Numbered from the stretch's first letter, positions 7,867 through 16,517 are shown. The stretch is DNA of 64,000 nt from an uncultured Roseicyclus sp. (GCA_947491935.1 CANLLF010000002.1:62001-126000), one strand, 5' to 3'. Numbers and translations are program-made. Notes: generated from the letters alone by a model not told the origin.

Positions 7867-9020
7867 TCGCCGTTGCCCGCAAACTTCGCCACGTTGTCGT
7901 GGTAGTGCTGAAGCGCGGGCTCATTGCGGCCGAACACGAAAGCCTCATTCGCCTTTGAGCGAAGGGTTTTCTGGATCTTGAAGCCCATGTCGTAATCTTC
8001 GTCCTTCACCGCCGTAAGCGTCAGCTGGCTAAACGCTTCCGTCGCGGCTTTTTCTTCGTCCGTCTCGGGCGCCTTGGCGCACATGATAGTCTGCCGCGTC
8101 ACGGTCGTGTCGGGTGTGGGTCCGGGGAAGACCTGACTGACCAAGCAATGATCACCCACCACGCCGGACACAGACGTATTCGGAAAGACCGAATGGATCA
8201 GGCGGACATGGCTGGACGGATCATCCCAATTAGCCTCATCCACTTTCGCAATTTCTTTCAACGACTTGCGTCCAAAGACGATGCGCTGATGCGGTCCGTA
8301 GGTATCGTGGAGCATCAGATTGCCGACGGTATATTTGCCCACTGTATTCGCGTGCAGCGTGTTGTGGTGATACGCCTCCAGATAGCCGTCCCACGCCACC
8401 TTCCAGCCTGGCCCCTCAATATCGCGTTGCTCGTAGAGGTGCCAATTCGCCAAGTCTAACGTGTCCAACTCGTAGGCGAAATCGCCGAGCCATGCGTCGA
8501 TGTCAAAAGTCTTGCCGGGGGTCAGGCAAACCCAGATCATGCCAGACCGCTCCTCACACGGCAGCTCCTTCAGGCCCAATGTCGAAGGGTCGACGTCGCC
8601 GAAAGTTTTGCCGCCATACATGCTGATCAGCGCACCTTTGGTGTCGTAAACCCACGCGTGGTAGGGGCAGGAGAATTGTCGCGCCTCGCCGCGTCCGTGC
8701 GCGCAAACCGGCGCGCCCCGGTGACGGCAAGCGTTGAGGAACGCGTGCGCTTTGCCGTCCGCGTCACGGGTCACGATGACTGGCGTGCCGACGACCTCAG
8801 TGGCGGTGTAGGAATTGGGCCGCGCGATCTCGATCGACATGGCCAAGGCCAGTGGCAGCTCCTTGAAGATCTTCTCAACCTCATGGGCGTAGCGCTCAGG
8901 ATCGGTATAGGCCGAGACACCCAGCGCGTAGGTGCTCTCCGCCTGATCTGTTGTGCGATTGACATAGTGTTCCACCGCGCGACGCGCGAGGTCCATGGTC
9001 TCTTCCATCGGTCTCATCAT
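7863..9020 (-). CDS. Rieske non-haem iron oxygenase, alpha subunit
   Basis: This 385-residue aromatic-ring-hydroxylating-type oxygenase has a Rieske [2Fe-2S] site C98-x-H100...C118-x2-H121 (CRH...CPYH). The mononuclear iron site is read from the segment EAYHHNTLH, giving His218 and His223. The position before them that bridges the two centres is Glu215, where naphthalene dioxygenase types have Asp; Glu there is known from quaternary-amine (CntA-type) oxygenases. ATG 9020 is chosen for AGGGAG 6 bases upstream. No beta subunit, ferredoxin or reductase gene is adjacent. It is the last gene of the dctPQM-SnoaL-Rieske operon. Confidence 0.9.
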   Translation of the reverse strand: MMRPMEETMDLARRAVEHYVNRTTDQAESTYALGVSAYTDPERYAHEVEKIFKELPLALAMSIEIARPNSYTATEVVGTPVIVTRDADGKAHAFLNACRHRGAPVCAHGRGEARQFSCPYHAWVYDTKGALISMYGGKTFGDVDPSTLGLKELPCEERSGMIWVCLTPGKTFDIDAWLGDFAYELDTLDLANWHLYEQRDIEGPGWKVAWDGYLEAYHHNTLHANTVGKYTVGNLMLHDTYGPHQRIVFGRKSLKEIAKVDEANWDDPSSHVRLIHSVFPNTSVSGVVGDHCLVSQVFPGPTPDTTVTRQTIMCAKAPETDEEKAATEAFSQLTLTAVKDEDYDMGFKIQKTLRSKANEAFVFGRNEPALQHYHDNVAKFAGNGD

Positions 9021-9033
9021 GTCTCTCCCTATC

Positions 9034-9600
9034 TTAGGTCTGGCTCACGTATTTCGCGTCAAATTCCTGCCATGCGGGCAGTTTTTCGGGGTAATCCGCG
9101 GCAATGCATCCATCCGGCGTGGACACCCGCGCGGGGGCGTTCAGCGCGCCGTTGTATTTGGATACGGGCACGTAATAGAGGAAGCTGATAGAGCGTTTTG
9201 CAAAGCGCCATTGCCCGTCTTCCACCCGGTATTCGTCGTCATACTTCATCGCGGCCAAGCTGTGAGTGCCGTTTGGCGTGGTTTCGGCATGGCTCAAGAG
9301 CAAGCCCGAGGCGGCAGTGTCAGACCCGCGGTCAAATCGGATCATATGGTCGTGGGTCCAGTGATACCCCGGCCCGCGAATGGCGAGGATCTTGCAGAAC
9401 ATCGCAATGATCTCATCGCGTCCCTGCGCCTGCATCAAACCGTTGGGGCTGTCGAATACCGCATCGTGGGTGAACAGGGACGTCAAGTGGTCAATGTCAT
9501 GCTCGTCACAGGCAATCGCGTATCGGGTGGCCAGATCGCCGATCTCGGTCCTCGCCTCCAACCGCTCAACACGCGCCAACAGGCCATTCAGGTCACTCAT
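9034..9600 (-). CDS. SnoaL-like / NTF2-fold protein
   Basis: The 188-residue protein has the small alpha+beta cone fold of SnoaL-like/nuclear transport factor 2 proteins. The N-terminal pattern EIGDLATRYAIACDEHDID...LFTHDAVFDS and later GRDEIIAMF are characteristic. Members include polyketide cyclases, ketosteroid isomerases, dehydratases and beta subunits of ring-hydroxylating oxygenases. Because a Rieske alpha subunit without a beta subunit follows 13 bp downstream, a structural or enzymatic partnership is possible, though the sequence does not settle it. The start lies 3 bp after the dctM stop, within one transcription unit. Confidence 0.8.
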   Translation of the reverse strand: MSDLNGLLARVERLEARTEIGDLATRYAIACDEHDIDHLTSLFTHDAVFDSPNGLMQAQGRDEIIAMFCKILAIRGPGYHWTHDHMIRFDRGSDTAASGLLLSHAETTPNGTHSLAAMKYDDEYRVEDGQWRFAKRSISFLYYVPVSKYNGALNAPARVSTPDGCIAADYPEKLPAWQEFDAKYVSQT

Positions 9601-9603
9601 CTC

Positions 9604-10899
9604 TCATCTCCCGTAGACTTGTTCCGGCAGCCATGTGGCGATGCCCGGCTGCCAGATCAGCAGCCCCACCAACACCATCATCGCGACCACGAAAGGCGCG
9701 GAGCCGATGCACACATCGCGAAACGGCGCGCCCTCTTTACGGATGCCTTGCACCACAAACAGGTTCACCCCGATGGGGGGTGTGATCAGGGCGGTTTCCA
9801 TCAACAGCACCACAAGGATGCCGAACCAAACCGGGTCGTAGCCCATGGTCATGACCAGCGGGAACACGATGCCGATGGTGGTCAACATCATCGAAAACGT
9901 CTCCATGAACATGCCGATGATGACGTAGAACGCGACGACCAACAGGATCAGTTGCACGGGTGTCAGGCCGAGCTCTCCGATGAAGGTGCTGGCCGCTTGG
10001 ATTGCGCCGAAGAAGCCCACGACGATGTTGAGGATCATGGCCGCGAAGATGATCAGCATGATCATGGAGGTCGTGCGTACAGTGCCCTCGAAAGAGGCCA
10101 TCAACATCTCCGTCGACAGGGATCGGTTCAACGCCGCGAGGATCAAAGAGAGCACGACGCCGATGGAGGCCGCTTCAGTGGGCGTGGCCCACCCAAGATA
10201 GATCGTCCCGATAACGCCGAGAAATATGACGCCGGGCGGGATCAGATCGACGAGTGCGCGGACGCGCTCGCCCCAAGTGGCGAAGATCCGGTCACCGCCC
10301 ATTTCAGGCCGCACGACGCAAATGATCAGGATCATTGCAGAGAAGAACCCCGCCAGCATGATGCCGGGGATTACGCCTGCAAGATATAGCTCTGGCACGG
10401 AGGTTTGGGTGAGAACGCCGTAGACAATCAGCAATACCGAGGGTGGGATCAGGATGCCAAGCGTGCCACCCGCCGCGACGGAGCCGAGGAACAGCCGCTC
10501 ATTGTAGCCGCGCCGCTTAATCTCCGGGTAGGCAACGGTGCCGATTGTGGCGGCGGTTGCCACGGAAGAGCCTGAAGTGGCGGCGAAAATCGCGGAGGTG
10601 CCGATGTTGGAATGCATCAAGCCGCCGGGCAGCCAGCTCATCCATTTGGCGACCGAGTTGTACATCTTCCCGGCCATGCCGGAGCGCAGGTTGATCTCTC
10701 CCAACAGGATGAACAGGGGGATCGAAAGCAGTAGATATTGGTTCGACTTCTCCCACAGGAACCCGCCGAAGGTGCGCTGCAAGCGGCCATCGTTCCAGAA
10801 ATAATCCATGACAATCGCCAGATTGCCGAGGATCGCGGCCACGGGAAGCGACAACAGGATCAGAGCGACAAGGCCCAAGAGAAACGCGGTAGGTTTCAC
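9604..10899 (-). CDS. dctM: TRAP transporter large permease (DctM)
   Basis: This 431-residue integral inner-membrane protein has about 12 hydrophobic segments and family signatures including GTLGILIPPSVLLIVYG and PPIGVNLFVVQG. DctM couples Na+ gradient energy to uptake of the DctP-bound ligand. The GTG start at 10899 is preferred because it overlaps the dctQ stop (GTGA); the open frame continues upstream only in the shadow of dctQ. The substrate is unknown; the operon context (SnoaL, Rieske oxygenase) suggests a carboxylate that is then oxidised. Confidence 0.93.
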   Translation of the reverse strand: MKPTAFLLGLVALILLSLPVAAILGNLAIVMDYFWNDGRLQRTFGGFLWEKSNQYLLLSIPLFILLGEINLRSGMAGKMYNSVAKWMSWLPGGLMHSNIGTSAIFAATSGSSVATAATIGTVAYPEIKRRGYNERLFLGSVAAGGTLGILIPPSVLLIVYGVLTQTSVPELYLAGVIPGIMLAGFFSAMILIICVVRPEMGGDRIFATWGERVRALVDLIPPGVIFLGVIGTIYLGWATPTEAASIGVVLSLILAALNRSLSTEMLMASFEGTVRTTSMIMLIIFAAMILNIVVGFFGAIQAASTFIGELGLTPVQLILLVVAFYVIIGMFMETFSMMLTTIGIVFPLVMTMGYDPVWFGILVVLLMETALITPPIGVNLFVVQGIRKEGAPFRDVCIGSAPFVVAMMVLVGLLIWQPGIATWLPEQVYGR

Positions 10900-11456
10900 C
10901 GATGCGCCTCCGCGTCGTGGGCCGTTGCATGGGGGATGCCCGCGATGCGCGAGACGTCGCCCATGCGGCCTCGGATCAGCAGGACCGTGGCGTAAAGGAC
11001 AAGGAAAGCGGTGCACAGAAGGAAGAACACCAGCCCCGCCAACCAGATGGATTGCGGGATCCATAACGGCGTTTGCATCGTGGTGCGGGCGCGGGCGTCA
11101 AAAAGCAGCGTATCATCCAGCGTCAGCCACGCGCGGTAGCTCAGCACGGTCACGAACAGACCCATCGAAAGCAGCGCAAGGATGTCCGCAAAGGCACGCA
11201 GACGCGCGCCGAAGTGTTGGTAGGCCACGTCGATGCGAACATGGGCGCGCTCGAACAGCACGAAGCAAAAGCCCCATGTGGTGGCAATAGCGAAGAGGTA
11301 ACCTGCGATCTCATAGACGCCGGGGATCGACGCTGAGAACAGGTTACGCAGCACCACGTCCGCGGTCGTCGCGATTGCAATCAGCAGATAACCCGCCCCG
11401 AACAGGCGGACACTCATGCGGGACATGCCGTAAAGAAGAGAGTGAATGTGTTCCAT
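10896..11456 (-). CDS. dctQ: TRAP transporter small permease (DctQ)
   Basis: This 186-residue protein has four hydrophobic segments (about 18-38, 48-68, 88-110 and 132-155) and the conserved pair EIAGYLFAIATTWGF and RAHVRID, typical of DctQ. It forms the membrane complex with DctM, to which its gene is coupled by a 4-bp overlap. It is separated from dctP by 51 bp containing a hairpin. Confidence 0.92.
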   Translation of the reverse strand: MEHIHSLLYGMSRMSVRLFGAGYLLIAIATTADVVLRNLFSASIPGVYEIAGYLFAIATTWGFCFVLFERAHVRIDVAYQHFGARLRAFADILALLSMGLFVTVLSYRAWLTLDDTLLFDARARTTMQTPLWIPQSIWLAGLVFFLLCTAFLVLYATVLLIRGRMGDVSRIAGIPHATAHDAEAHR

Positions 11457-11474
11457 TAGAAGGCCAGTTGCCGC

Positions 11475-11497
11475 GCCCCGACGCTAAAGGCCGGGGC
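11475..11497 (-). terminator. Hairpin between dctP and dctQ
   Basis: GCCCCG (11475-11480) and CGGGGC (11492-11497) form a 6-bp stem with an 11-base loop in the dctP-dctQ gap. No T-run follows, so it more likely attenuates transcription or protects the dctP mRNA 3' end than terminates fully. Such hairpins are common where a binding protein must outnumber its permease. Confidence 0.5.
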
Positions 11498-11507
11498 AGG
11501 TGCTGTG

Positions 11508-12584
11508 TTAGAGCCGGGCCTCATAGCCGAGCAGGGCACCGATGGTCGCGTTCCAGTTCTCAACGCAACCAGGCGACCGCGCTTCGCAGCGCTCTGCCCA
11601 GTTTGCGATCACGCCGCCCTCGATGGAGGCACGCATCTCCTCCAACGCCTCATCGGTCAGGGTGATCTGCGACATGCCGCCAAGGTCGCCGCGCTCGCAG
11701 GGGCCGTCGGCCATGCAGGTTATGCCATCGCTGGTCTCCTGCGCGGTGGCCTCCCACATCGTCTCTTCCAGGATCGCGACCTCCGCCTCGATCAGCGCGC
11801 GCTCGTCGTCCGTGAGGCTTGCCCATGTGTCATTGTTGACCGCCAGGAATGACGCCGTATAGCCGAGGGAGACCTGGATGTCGTGGGTCGCACCTTGGTA
11901 CCAGCTGGCGCTGTAGGCCGACAGCGTGCCCGTGGCCCCGCAATCCAGCGCGCCGCGCTGAAGGCTTGGCAGCACCTCGCCAAACGCCACGGAAACCGGC
12001 ACGGCACCGAGGGTTTCGGTGATGAAATCCCCCATCGACGCGCCGAAGCTACGCACGTTCAGCCCCTCAAACACATCAAGGCCCACATCCGCGCCGGTGC
12101 CTTCCGGCAGGTTGCAGTAAAGGTGCGTTTCGGGCCATGCGTAGAGCATTAGAATGTGGGAATTGAACAGCGTCTGGAATTCTTCTTCCAAGACGGGTTC
12201 ATAGACCTCCATCACTTGGCGGAAGGTGGCCAGATCGGGTGTCACGGCGGTCAGGTCCGATCCCTCGATAACGGGGCTATCACCCGCGACGTACAAGAAA
12301 ACCCCATGTGCGAAGTCGAACGCGCCAGAGCGCAGCTCACGCATCACGGTGGTGCCGTCCATGCCCAGTTCGGTGAGTGGACGCGCGGTGGCGGTCAGCA
12401 GTCCATTGGAGGCGGCGGGCAATTGCTCATTCCAGAACGGGCCCTCGCGCTCCTGCCAGTGGGCCAGAACGCCCCATGTGCCAACGACCGAGAAGTCGCG
12501 GGCATCTTGGGCCTGCATCGGCGCCGCTGTGGTGATCATCGCGGTTACAGCAAGGCTGGCGGCACGTGTGGTGATGGCTCTCAT
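11508..12584 (-). CDS. dctP: TRAP transporter substrate-binding protein (DctP)
   Basis: This 358-residue periplasmic protein has a Sec signal peptide ending near PMQAQDA (about residue 25). The TRAP substrate-binding fold is indicated by the segment ...EGLNVRSFGASMGDFI, whose Arg corresponds to the residue that grips the ligand carboxylate in most DctP proteins, and by SASWYQGATHDI. ATG 12584 is chosen for the GGGAGGAG site just upstream and because it begins the signal peptide. Several Cys residues in the C-terminal part may form disulfides. It is the first gene of the operon, with a palindromic operator candidate about 80 bp upstream. Confidence 0.92.
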   Translation of the reverse strand: MRAITTRAASLAVTAMITTAAPMQAQDARDFSVVGTWGVLAHWQEREGPFWNEQLPAASNGLLTATARPLTELGMDGTTVMRELRSGAFDFAHGVFLYVAGDSPVIEGSDLTAVTPDLATFRQVMEVYEPVLEEEFQTLFNSHILMLYAWPETHLYCNLPEGTGADVGLDVFEGLNVRSFGASMGDFITETLGAVPVSVAFGEVLPSLQRGALDCGATGTLSAYSASWYQGATHDIQVSLGYTASFLAVNNDTWASLTDDERALIEAEVAILEETMWEATAQETSDGITCMADGPCERGDLGGMSQITLTDEALEEMRASIEGGVIANWAERCEARSPGCVENWNATIGALLGYEARL

Positions 12585-12664
12585 ATCGTCTCCTCCCAAA
12601 GATAAAAGATACTTGTGCATGTGGCCCGCTTGCGGGGCCGGTCATGGCGTCATGCTGAACTTAT

Positions 12665-12676
12665 ATTGATATCAAT
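12665..12676. promoter_or_regulatory. Perfect palindrome, likely MarR operator
   Basis: ATTGATATCAAT is a perfect 12-bp palindrome in the 160-bp gap between dctP (start 12584, minus) and the broken SDR gene (start 12745, plus). It matches the palindrome in the marR/amidohydrolase gap except for one symmetric base pair, linking the TRAP operon to the same regulator. Confidence 0.55.
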
Positions 12677-12744
12677 TCAATCCGTTTCGCTATAAAAGTA
12701 CGAATTGGGCAAAGGTTGTAAGAGAAACCAGAAGGGGAGGTGCC

Positions 12745-13524
12745 ATGGATTTGGGCATTTCGGGACGCAAGGCGATCGTTTGTGGATCATCACGCGGCTT
12801 GGGCCGCGCCTGCGCTGAGGCGCTTCTGCATGAAGGGGTGGAGGTTGTCCTAAACGGTCGCAACGCTGAGGCGTTGGAGCCATTGGCCGCGGAATTGACC
12901 GAGCGGACAGGCACCAAGGCCACCGCCGTGGCTGCCGATCTGAACACGCACGAGGGTCGTGACCGCCTCCTGTCCGCGTGCCCCGCGCCGGACATTCTGG
13001 TCAACAACAACGGCGGGCCGCCCTTCAAGGACTTCCGCGATCTGGACCGCGCCGCGATGGAGCAGGGCGTCGCGATGAACATGCTCACGCCCATTGAGCT
13101 GATCCAACGGGTGATCGATGGCATGGCCACGCGCGGCTTTGGCCGCATCGTGAACATCACGTCGATCACGGTGAAAATGCCTGTCTCGGGTCTTGATTTG
13201 TCCAGCGGCGCGCGCGCTGGCTTGACGGCGTTTCTGGCGGGCGTTGCCCGTGACTATGCGGACCGAGGGGTTACCATTAACCAACTGCTGCCGGGCTACT
13301 TTTTGACCTAACGTCTGCAAGAAGGCTTCAAAGCGCAGGCGGACAAGACCGGTGCAGCGTCTGATGATATAGCACGAAGCTGGACCGATCAGGTGCCCGC
13401 CGCGCGCCTGGGGAACCCGGAAGAGTTCGGCCAAACCTGTGCATACCTTTGCGGAGTGCATGCTGGTTACATCACCGGCCAGAACATTCTGATGGACGGC
13501 GGGCTGCACCGAATTGCGTTTTAA
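12745..13524 (+). pseudogene. SDR family gene interrupted by in-frame TAA
   Basis: The reading frame starts at ATG 12745 (GAAGGGGAGG upstream) and has the SDR features CGSSRGLG and NNNGG. It stops at TAA 13309-13311 after LLPGYFLT. The same frame continues without shift to TAA 13522-13524, and that part encodes the expected SDR C-terminus (RLQEGF..., PAARLGNPEEFGQTCAYLC, GQNILMDGG). The full frame would give 259 residues, normal for the family. TAA could derive from GAA (TERLQ) by one base change. Instead of YxxxK the catalytic region reads SSGARAGLTAF, as in an atypical SDR subgroup. The truncated 188-residue product lacks the substrate-binding end. A sequencing error is the alternative. Confidence 0.8.
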
Positions 13525-13682
13525 TGCAACGGAGGAATGAACCGCGCTGGGTTTTGCCCTGTCAGTTTCGTTGACTTTCTATGACGTCAGATTGTGAGGA
13601 TGACCCGTTTAGGTGGGTGCATAGGGTTGAGGGATTTTGCGCGGTCAACGTCCCGCAAAATGCGATGACGGACGCGGAACCG

Positions 13683-14831
13683 CTATGAAAGGTGCCGCAA
13701 TCGAAGGTCCAACGCCATCGCGGCCAGAGCGGTGAAGACTGTAGCGCCAAGCGCGAGACAAACGGCGAGATCGAAGCTTCCCGTCGCGTCGAAAATGGCT
13801 CCCGTTATCCAAGGCGCGAAAAAGCCTGCGACACCCCAGGCTGAGAAGATCAACGCAAACCGGCGCTGGAACATCGCCGCTCCATAGATCGCGCGGGTGA
13901 GCGACGGGATGGCGGAGGCAAGAACGCCATAGCCCGCCGCGATCAGGCACATCCCCGCCGCAAGGGCTGCGCTTGATGCATCAAGACGTGTCAGGATTAT
14001 GCCGACACCTCCGGCGGAGAGCGCGATGAACACGCTGGTGATTGGGCGCATGATTTTTGTGAAGCCCGCGACGGAGATCCGGCCCAACGTGTTTCCCAAG
14101 GCGATCCCCGCCAAGGTGACGCTGGACAGTGCGACGGAGGCGTGGGCGGTCTCCAACATCTTCGCGGCGAGTCCTAGAATCATCAAGCCACCGAAAGATC
14201 CGAATGCGAAGATCAGCCAGATGAGGAAAAGCGTCGTACCATGTACAGGTCGAACGGTCTTGGTGGCAGTCGCGATGGGTGATGCGACCGTTACACCGCT
14301 TTGGGATATGCACCATGCCAACAGCGCGGACAGAGCCAAGGCAATCGCCAGCGGCCACAGCATAGCGATGCCTAATTCCGTCACTTCCAGCAACCGCCAA
14401 GCGGGGCCGAAGACTGCACCGCCGACGCCAAATGCGGCGACCATGAAAGGCGTCGATTGTAGAGGGCTTGCGGATTGCGCCGCCACACCTAGGGACGAGA
14501 TATAGATAGCGCCGCTGAAGGTGCCGAACCCGGCGCTAAAAGACGCCAAGAATAAGAGGTAGTTCGGCGCCATGCTGGCCAACACGATGCTCAAAGCTCC
14601 GCCGGACGCGAATATGGCCAAGCGACGTAGAGGTGCCGTCTGTTGAAGTAAGTGGGGAGCGGTTGTGACGGACAGTGTAAAACACACGATGGCGATGGAA
14701 AACACCAGGCCGGTCTGCGCTGTGGAGACGTCGAAAGCGGCCTGCAAAGGCGCGATCAGGGCGCTCCACCCGTAAAGGCCACCCGCGCAAAAGCAAATCA
14801 GACCCGTGGCGAACAGCCTTATGCGATCCAC
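13683..14831 (-). CDS. MFS transporter
   Basis: This 382-residue protein has 12 predicted transmembrane segments. The N-terminal helix contains CAGGLYGWSALIAPLQ, reminiscent of the oxalate/formate-antiporter-like (OFA) or monocarboxylate branch of the major facilitator superfamily. The start is GTG at 14831; no other in-frame start gives an intact first helix. It is divergent from the thiolase-like operon, and a GntR-type operator candidate (14895-14906) lies between them. Transport of a carboxylate product or substrate of that operon is a reasonable inference, but substrate specificity cannot be read from sequence. Confidence 0.85.
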   Translation of the reverse strand: MDRIRLFATGLICFCAGGLYGWSALIAPLQAAFDVSTAQTGLVFSIAIVCFTLSVTTAPHLLQQTAPLRRLAIFASGGALSIVLASMAPNYLLFLASFSAGFGTFSGAIYISSLGVAAQSASPLQSTPFMVAAFGVGGAVFGPAWRLLEVTELGIAMLWPLAIALALSALLAWCISQSGVTVASPIATATKTVRPVHGTTLFLIWLIFAFGSFGGLMILGLAAKMLETAHASVALSSVTLAGIALGNTLGRISVAGFTKIMRPITSVFIALSAGGVGIILTRLDASSAALAAGMCLIAAGYGVLASAIPSLTRAIYGAAMFQRRFALIFSAWGVAGFFAPWITGAIFDATGSFDLAVCLALGATVFTALAAMALDLRLRHLS

Positions 14832-14894
14832 GAAAGCATCCCGAAAGCATCTGATGTGATCATTCGACGGACTCTCATGCAGCGGAATTCAAAC

Positions 14895-14906
14895 TTGTAT
14901 CTACAA
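14895..14906. promoter_or_regulatory. GntR/HutC-type operator candidate TTGTATCTACAA
   Basis: TTGTA-TC-TACAA is an inverted repeat in the divergent gap between the MFS gene (start 14831) and the thiolase-like gene (start 14965). The identical 12-mer occurs at 31769-31780 in front of the other operon of this locus. HutC-subfamily GntR regulators are known to bind sites of the TTGTA-N2-TACAA kind, and such a regulator is encoded at 19657. Confidence 0.6.
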
Positions 14907-14964
14907 ATATGTTAAGTCAATGTGTGGGCTATGATTGAACCTGGGCCAAGGCACACCTCCCCTG

Positions 14965-16143
14965 ATGCCTCATCATAGCGTTGCTGTCACCGGCGCGTCC
15001 CTGACGCCGTTCAACCGCCGTCGCGACGGGACGGGTTGGCGGGATTGGGTGTTTGACGCCTACAGCACGGCGCTTGCGATGTCGGATCTGGAGCCCATGG
15101 ACATCGACGAGATATTCCTCGCGTCCGAGAGTGATTTCTTCTCACTTCAGTTGAACCCTGCTTCGGTCCTCGCAACGGAGCTGGGTCTGGGTGGCGTTGC
15201 CGTGACCCGTTGCGAGGCCGGCGGTGCGTCGGGCCAGGTTGCGGTGCATGCGGGCGTCCGGGCGATCCGTGCGGGCGGTGCACGGCATGTTCTGGTTCTG
15301 GGCGTCGATCCATCCGCGTCCAGTCTCTCCGGCGATGCAATGCGGGCGTTGTATGGGTTTTCCTTTGATGCTTGGACCGACGGTATGGCTGGGGTCACCT
15401 CAACGGCGCTTTACGCATTGTCCTATCAGGCCTTCGCGGCGCGCCACGGCACGACGGAGGCCGACCTGGCGTCTGTCACCCGGCAAAATCGGGCGAATGC
15501 GATGCACAATCCCGTGGCCCATTTGCCGCGCGAAGACACGGCAGAACAGATCAATGAAAGCCCCATGATCGCGAGCCCGTACCGGAGGCTGCATTGCTCT
15601 CCACTCAGCGACGGAGCGGCGGCTTTGATCCTGTCGCGACACGAGGCTGTGCCCGCAACGCGGCGGTCCGCGCCTGGAATTGCCGGTATCGGCGCATCCA
15701 CGGATCACATGCATCTTGGCGCTCGGCCCGATCCCGGTGCCTTCGCCGCCAAGACCCGCGCCATGGAGCGCGCCTGTGCCGAAGCGGACGTAATGCCAAA
15801 ACAAATCGAACTGGCGGAAATATACGACGCCTATGCCGGGGCCCAATTGCAGGGTGTCATGGCCTTGGGCCTCAGTGATGCGCCGGGGCGTGATCACCAG
15901 GATGGGGCTTTTGCGCCGGATGGTAGATGCCCGGTGAATCTTTCGGGTGGATTGATGGGGCAAGGTGCGCCCGTCGGGGCCACCGGCGTGGGCCAGACCG
16001 CCACCTGCGCGCTTGTTCTCGAAGGTCGCTACCATGCAGGCCTTCAGCCCCAAACGCCGCCGAACTACGCCTTGGCCGATACCCATGGTGGCATTTGCAC
16101 AACGGCGGCCGTCACAATCCTGCAAAGGGAGGCGGCCGTATGA
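14965..16143 (+). CDS. Thiolase-like protein (SCP2/lipid-transfer type)
   Basis: This 392-residue thiolase-fold protein is of the kind that works with a Zn-ribbon/OB partner, encoded directly downstream. Cys83 (VTRCEAGGASG) is the nucleophile position. The C-terminal motif that normally reads GHPxGATG is GAPVGATG here, so the usual active-site His is Ala. The later segment reads HGGICTTAAV and supplies a Cys. Such pairs perform thiolysis/Claisen chemistry or retro-aldol cleavage of CoA esters. ATG 14965 is preferred over a TTG 30 bp upstream because the protein then begins at the first beta strand. The stop overlaps the next start (ATGA). Confidence 0.82.
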   Translation: MPHHSVAVTGASLTPFNRRRDGTGWRDWVFDAYSTALAMSDLEPMDIDEIFLASESDFFSLQLNPASVLATELGLGGVAVTRCEAGGASGQVAVHAGVRAIRAGGARHVLVLGVDPSASSLSGDAMRALYGFSFDAWTDGMAGVTSTALYALSYQAFAARHGTTEADLASVTRQNRANAMHNPVAHLPREDTAEQINESPMIASPYRRLHCSPLSDGAAALILSRHEAVPATRRSAPGIAGIGASTDHMHLGARPDPGAFAAKTRAMERACAEADVMPKQIELAEIYDAYAGAQLQGVMALGLSDAPGRDHQDGAFAPDGRCPVNLSGGLMGQGAPVGATGVGQTATCALVLEGRYHAGLQPQTPPNYALADTHGGICTTAAVTILQREAAV

Positions 16144-16517
16144 TCCGCCGCACTTTATCGCTGGAATATGGCCTGGAGCCTGGCTGGATGGCCCCCTTTG
16201 TTGAGGGGCTGCTGAAGGGCGAAGCGATGGCGCGTCGTTGTGAGGATTGCGGGCGCAAGAGTTTTCCACCGCACCGAACCTGCGCTTGCGGCGGGTCGGG
16301 GGCCGTTTGGGTGTCTCTGCCGGGAACGGCCACAATTCAATTTCATACCAGGGGATCTGATGGAGATTTCGCGCTCGTGCAATTCGACGGGGCGGATACA
16401 TCCACCGTGGTGAGCCTGCAAGGTATCGGAGAGGGTCAGACGAACGGGCGGATCAGCGCCCCGGACGACGCGGTGCCGAGACTGGTCCTTGGCCCGATTG
16501 AGGAAAACAGTCGATGA
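16140..16517 (+). CDS. Zn-ribbon/OB-fold (DUF35-type) acyl-CoA-associated protein
   Basis: This 125-residue protein has an N-terminal helix, then a rubredoxin-like zinc ribbon (C-x2-C...C-x-C in CEDCGRKSFPPHRTCACGG), then a short OB-like beta domain. DUF35/OB_aCoA proteins form stable complexes with thiolase-fold enzymes and are thought to help hold or shuttle CoA substrates. ATGA overlaps on both sides couple it to the thiolase-like gene and the acyl-CoA synthetase gene, which supports the partnership. Confidence 0.82.
   Translation: MIRRTLSLEYGLEPGWMAPFVEGLLKGEAMARRCEDCGRKSFPPHRTCACGGSGAVWVSLPGTATIQFHTRGSDGDFALVQFDGADTSTVVSLQGIGEGQTNGRISAPDDAVPRLVLGPIEENSR

Noticed and set aside
8995-10389. 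464-codon plus-strand frame with His/Asp-rich translation opposite dctM
   Set aside because: The His/Asp richness mirrors the hydrophobic codons of the membrane protein on the other strand; not a metal-binding protein.
14935-14964. TTG at 14935 as start of the thiolase-like gene
   Set aside because: It adds ten residues of no family character, lacks a ribosome-binding site, and lies close to the operator; ATG 14965 fits better.
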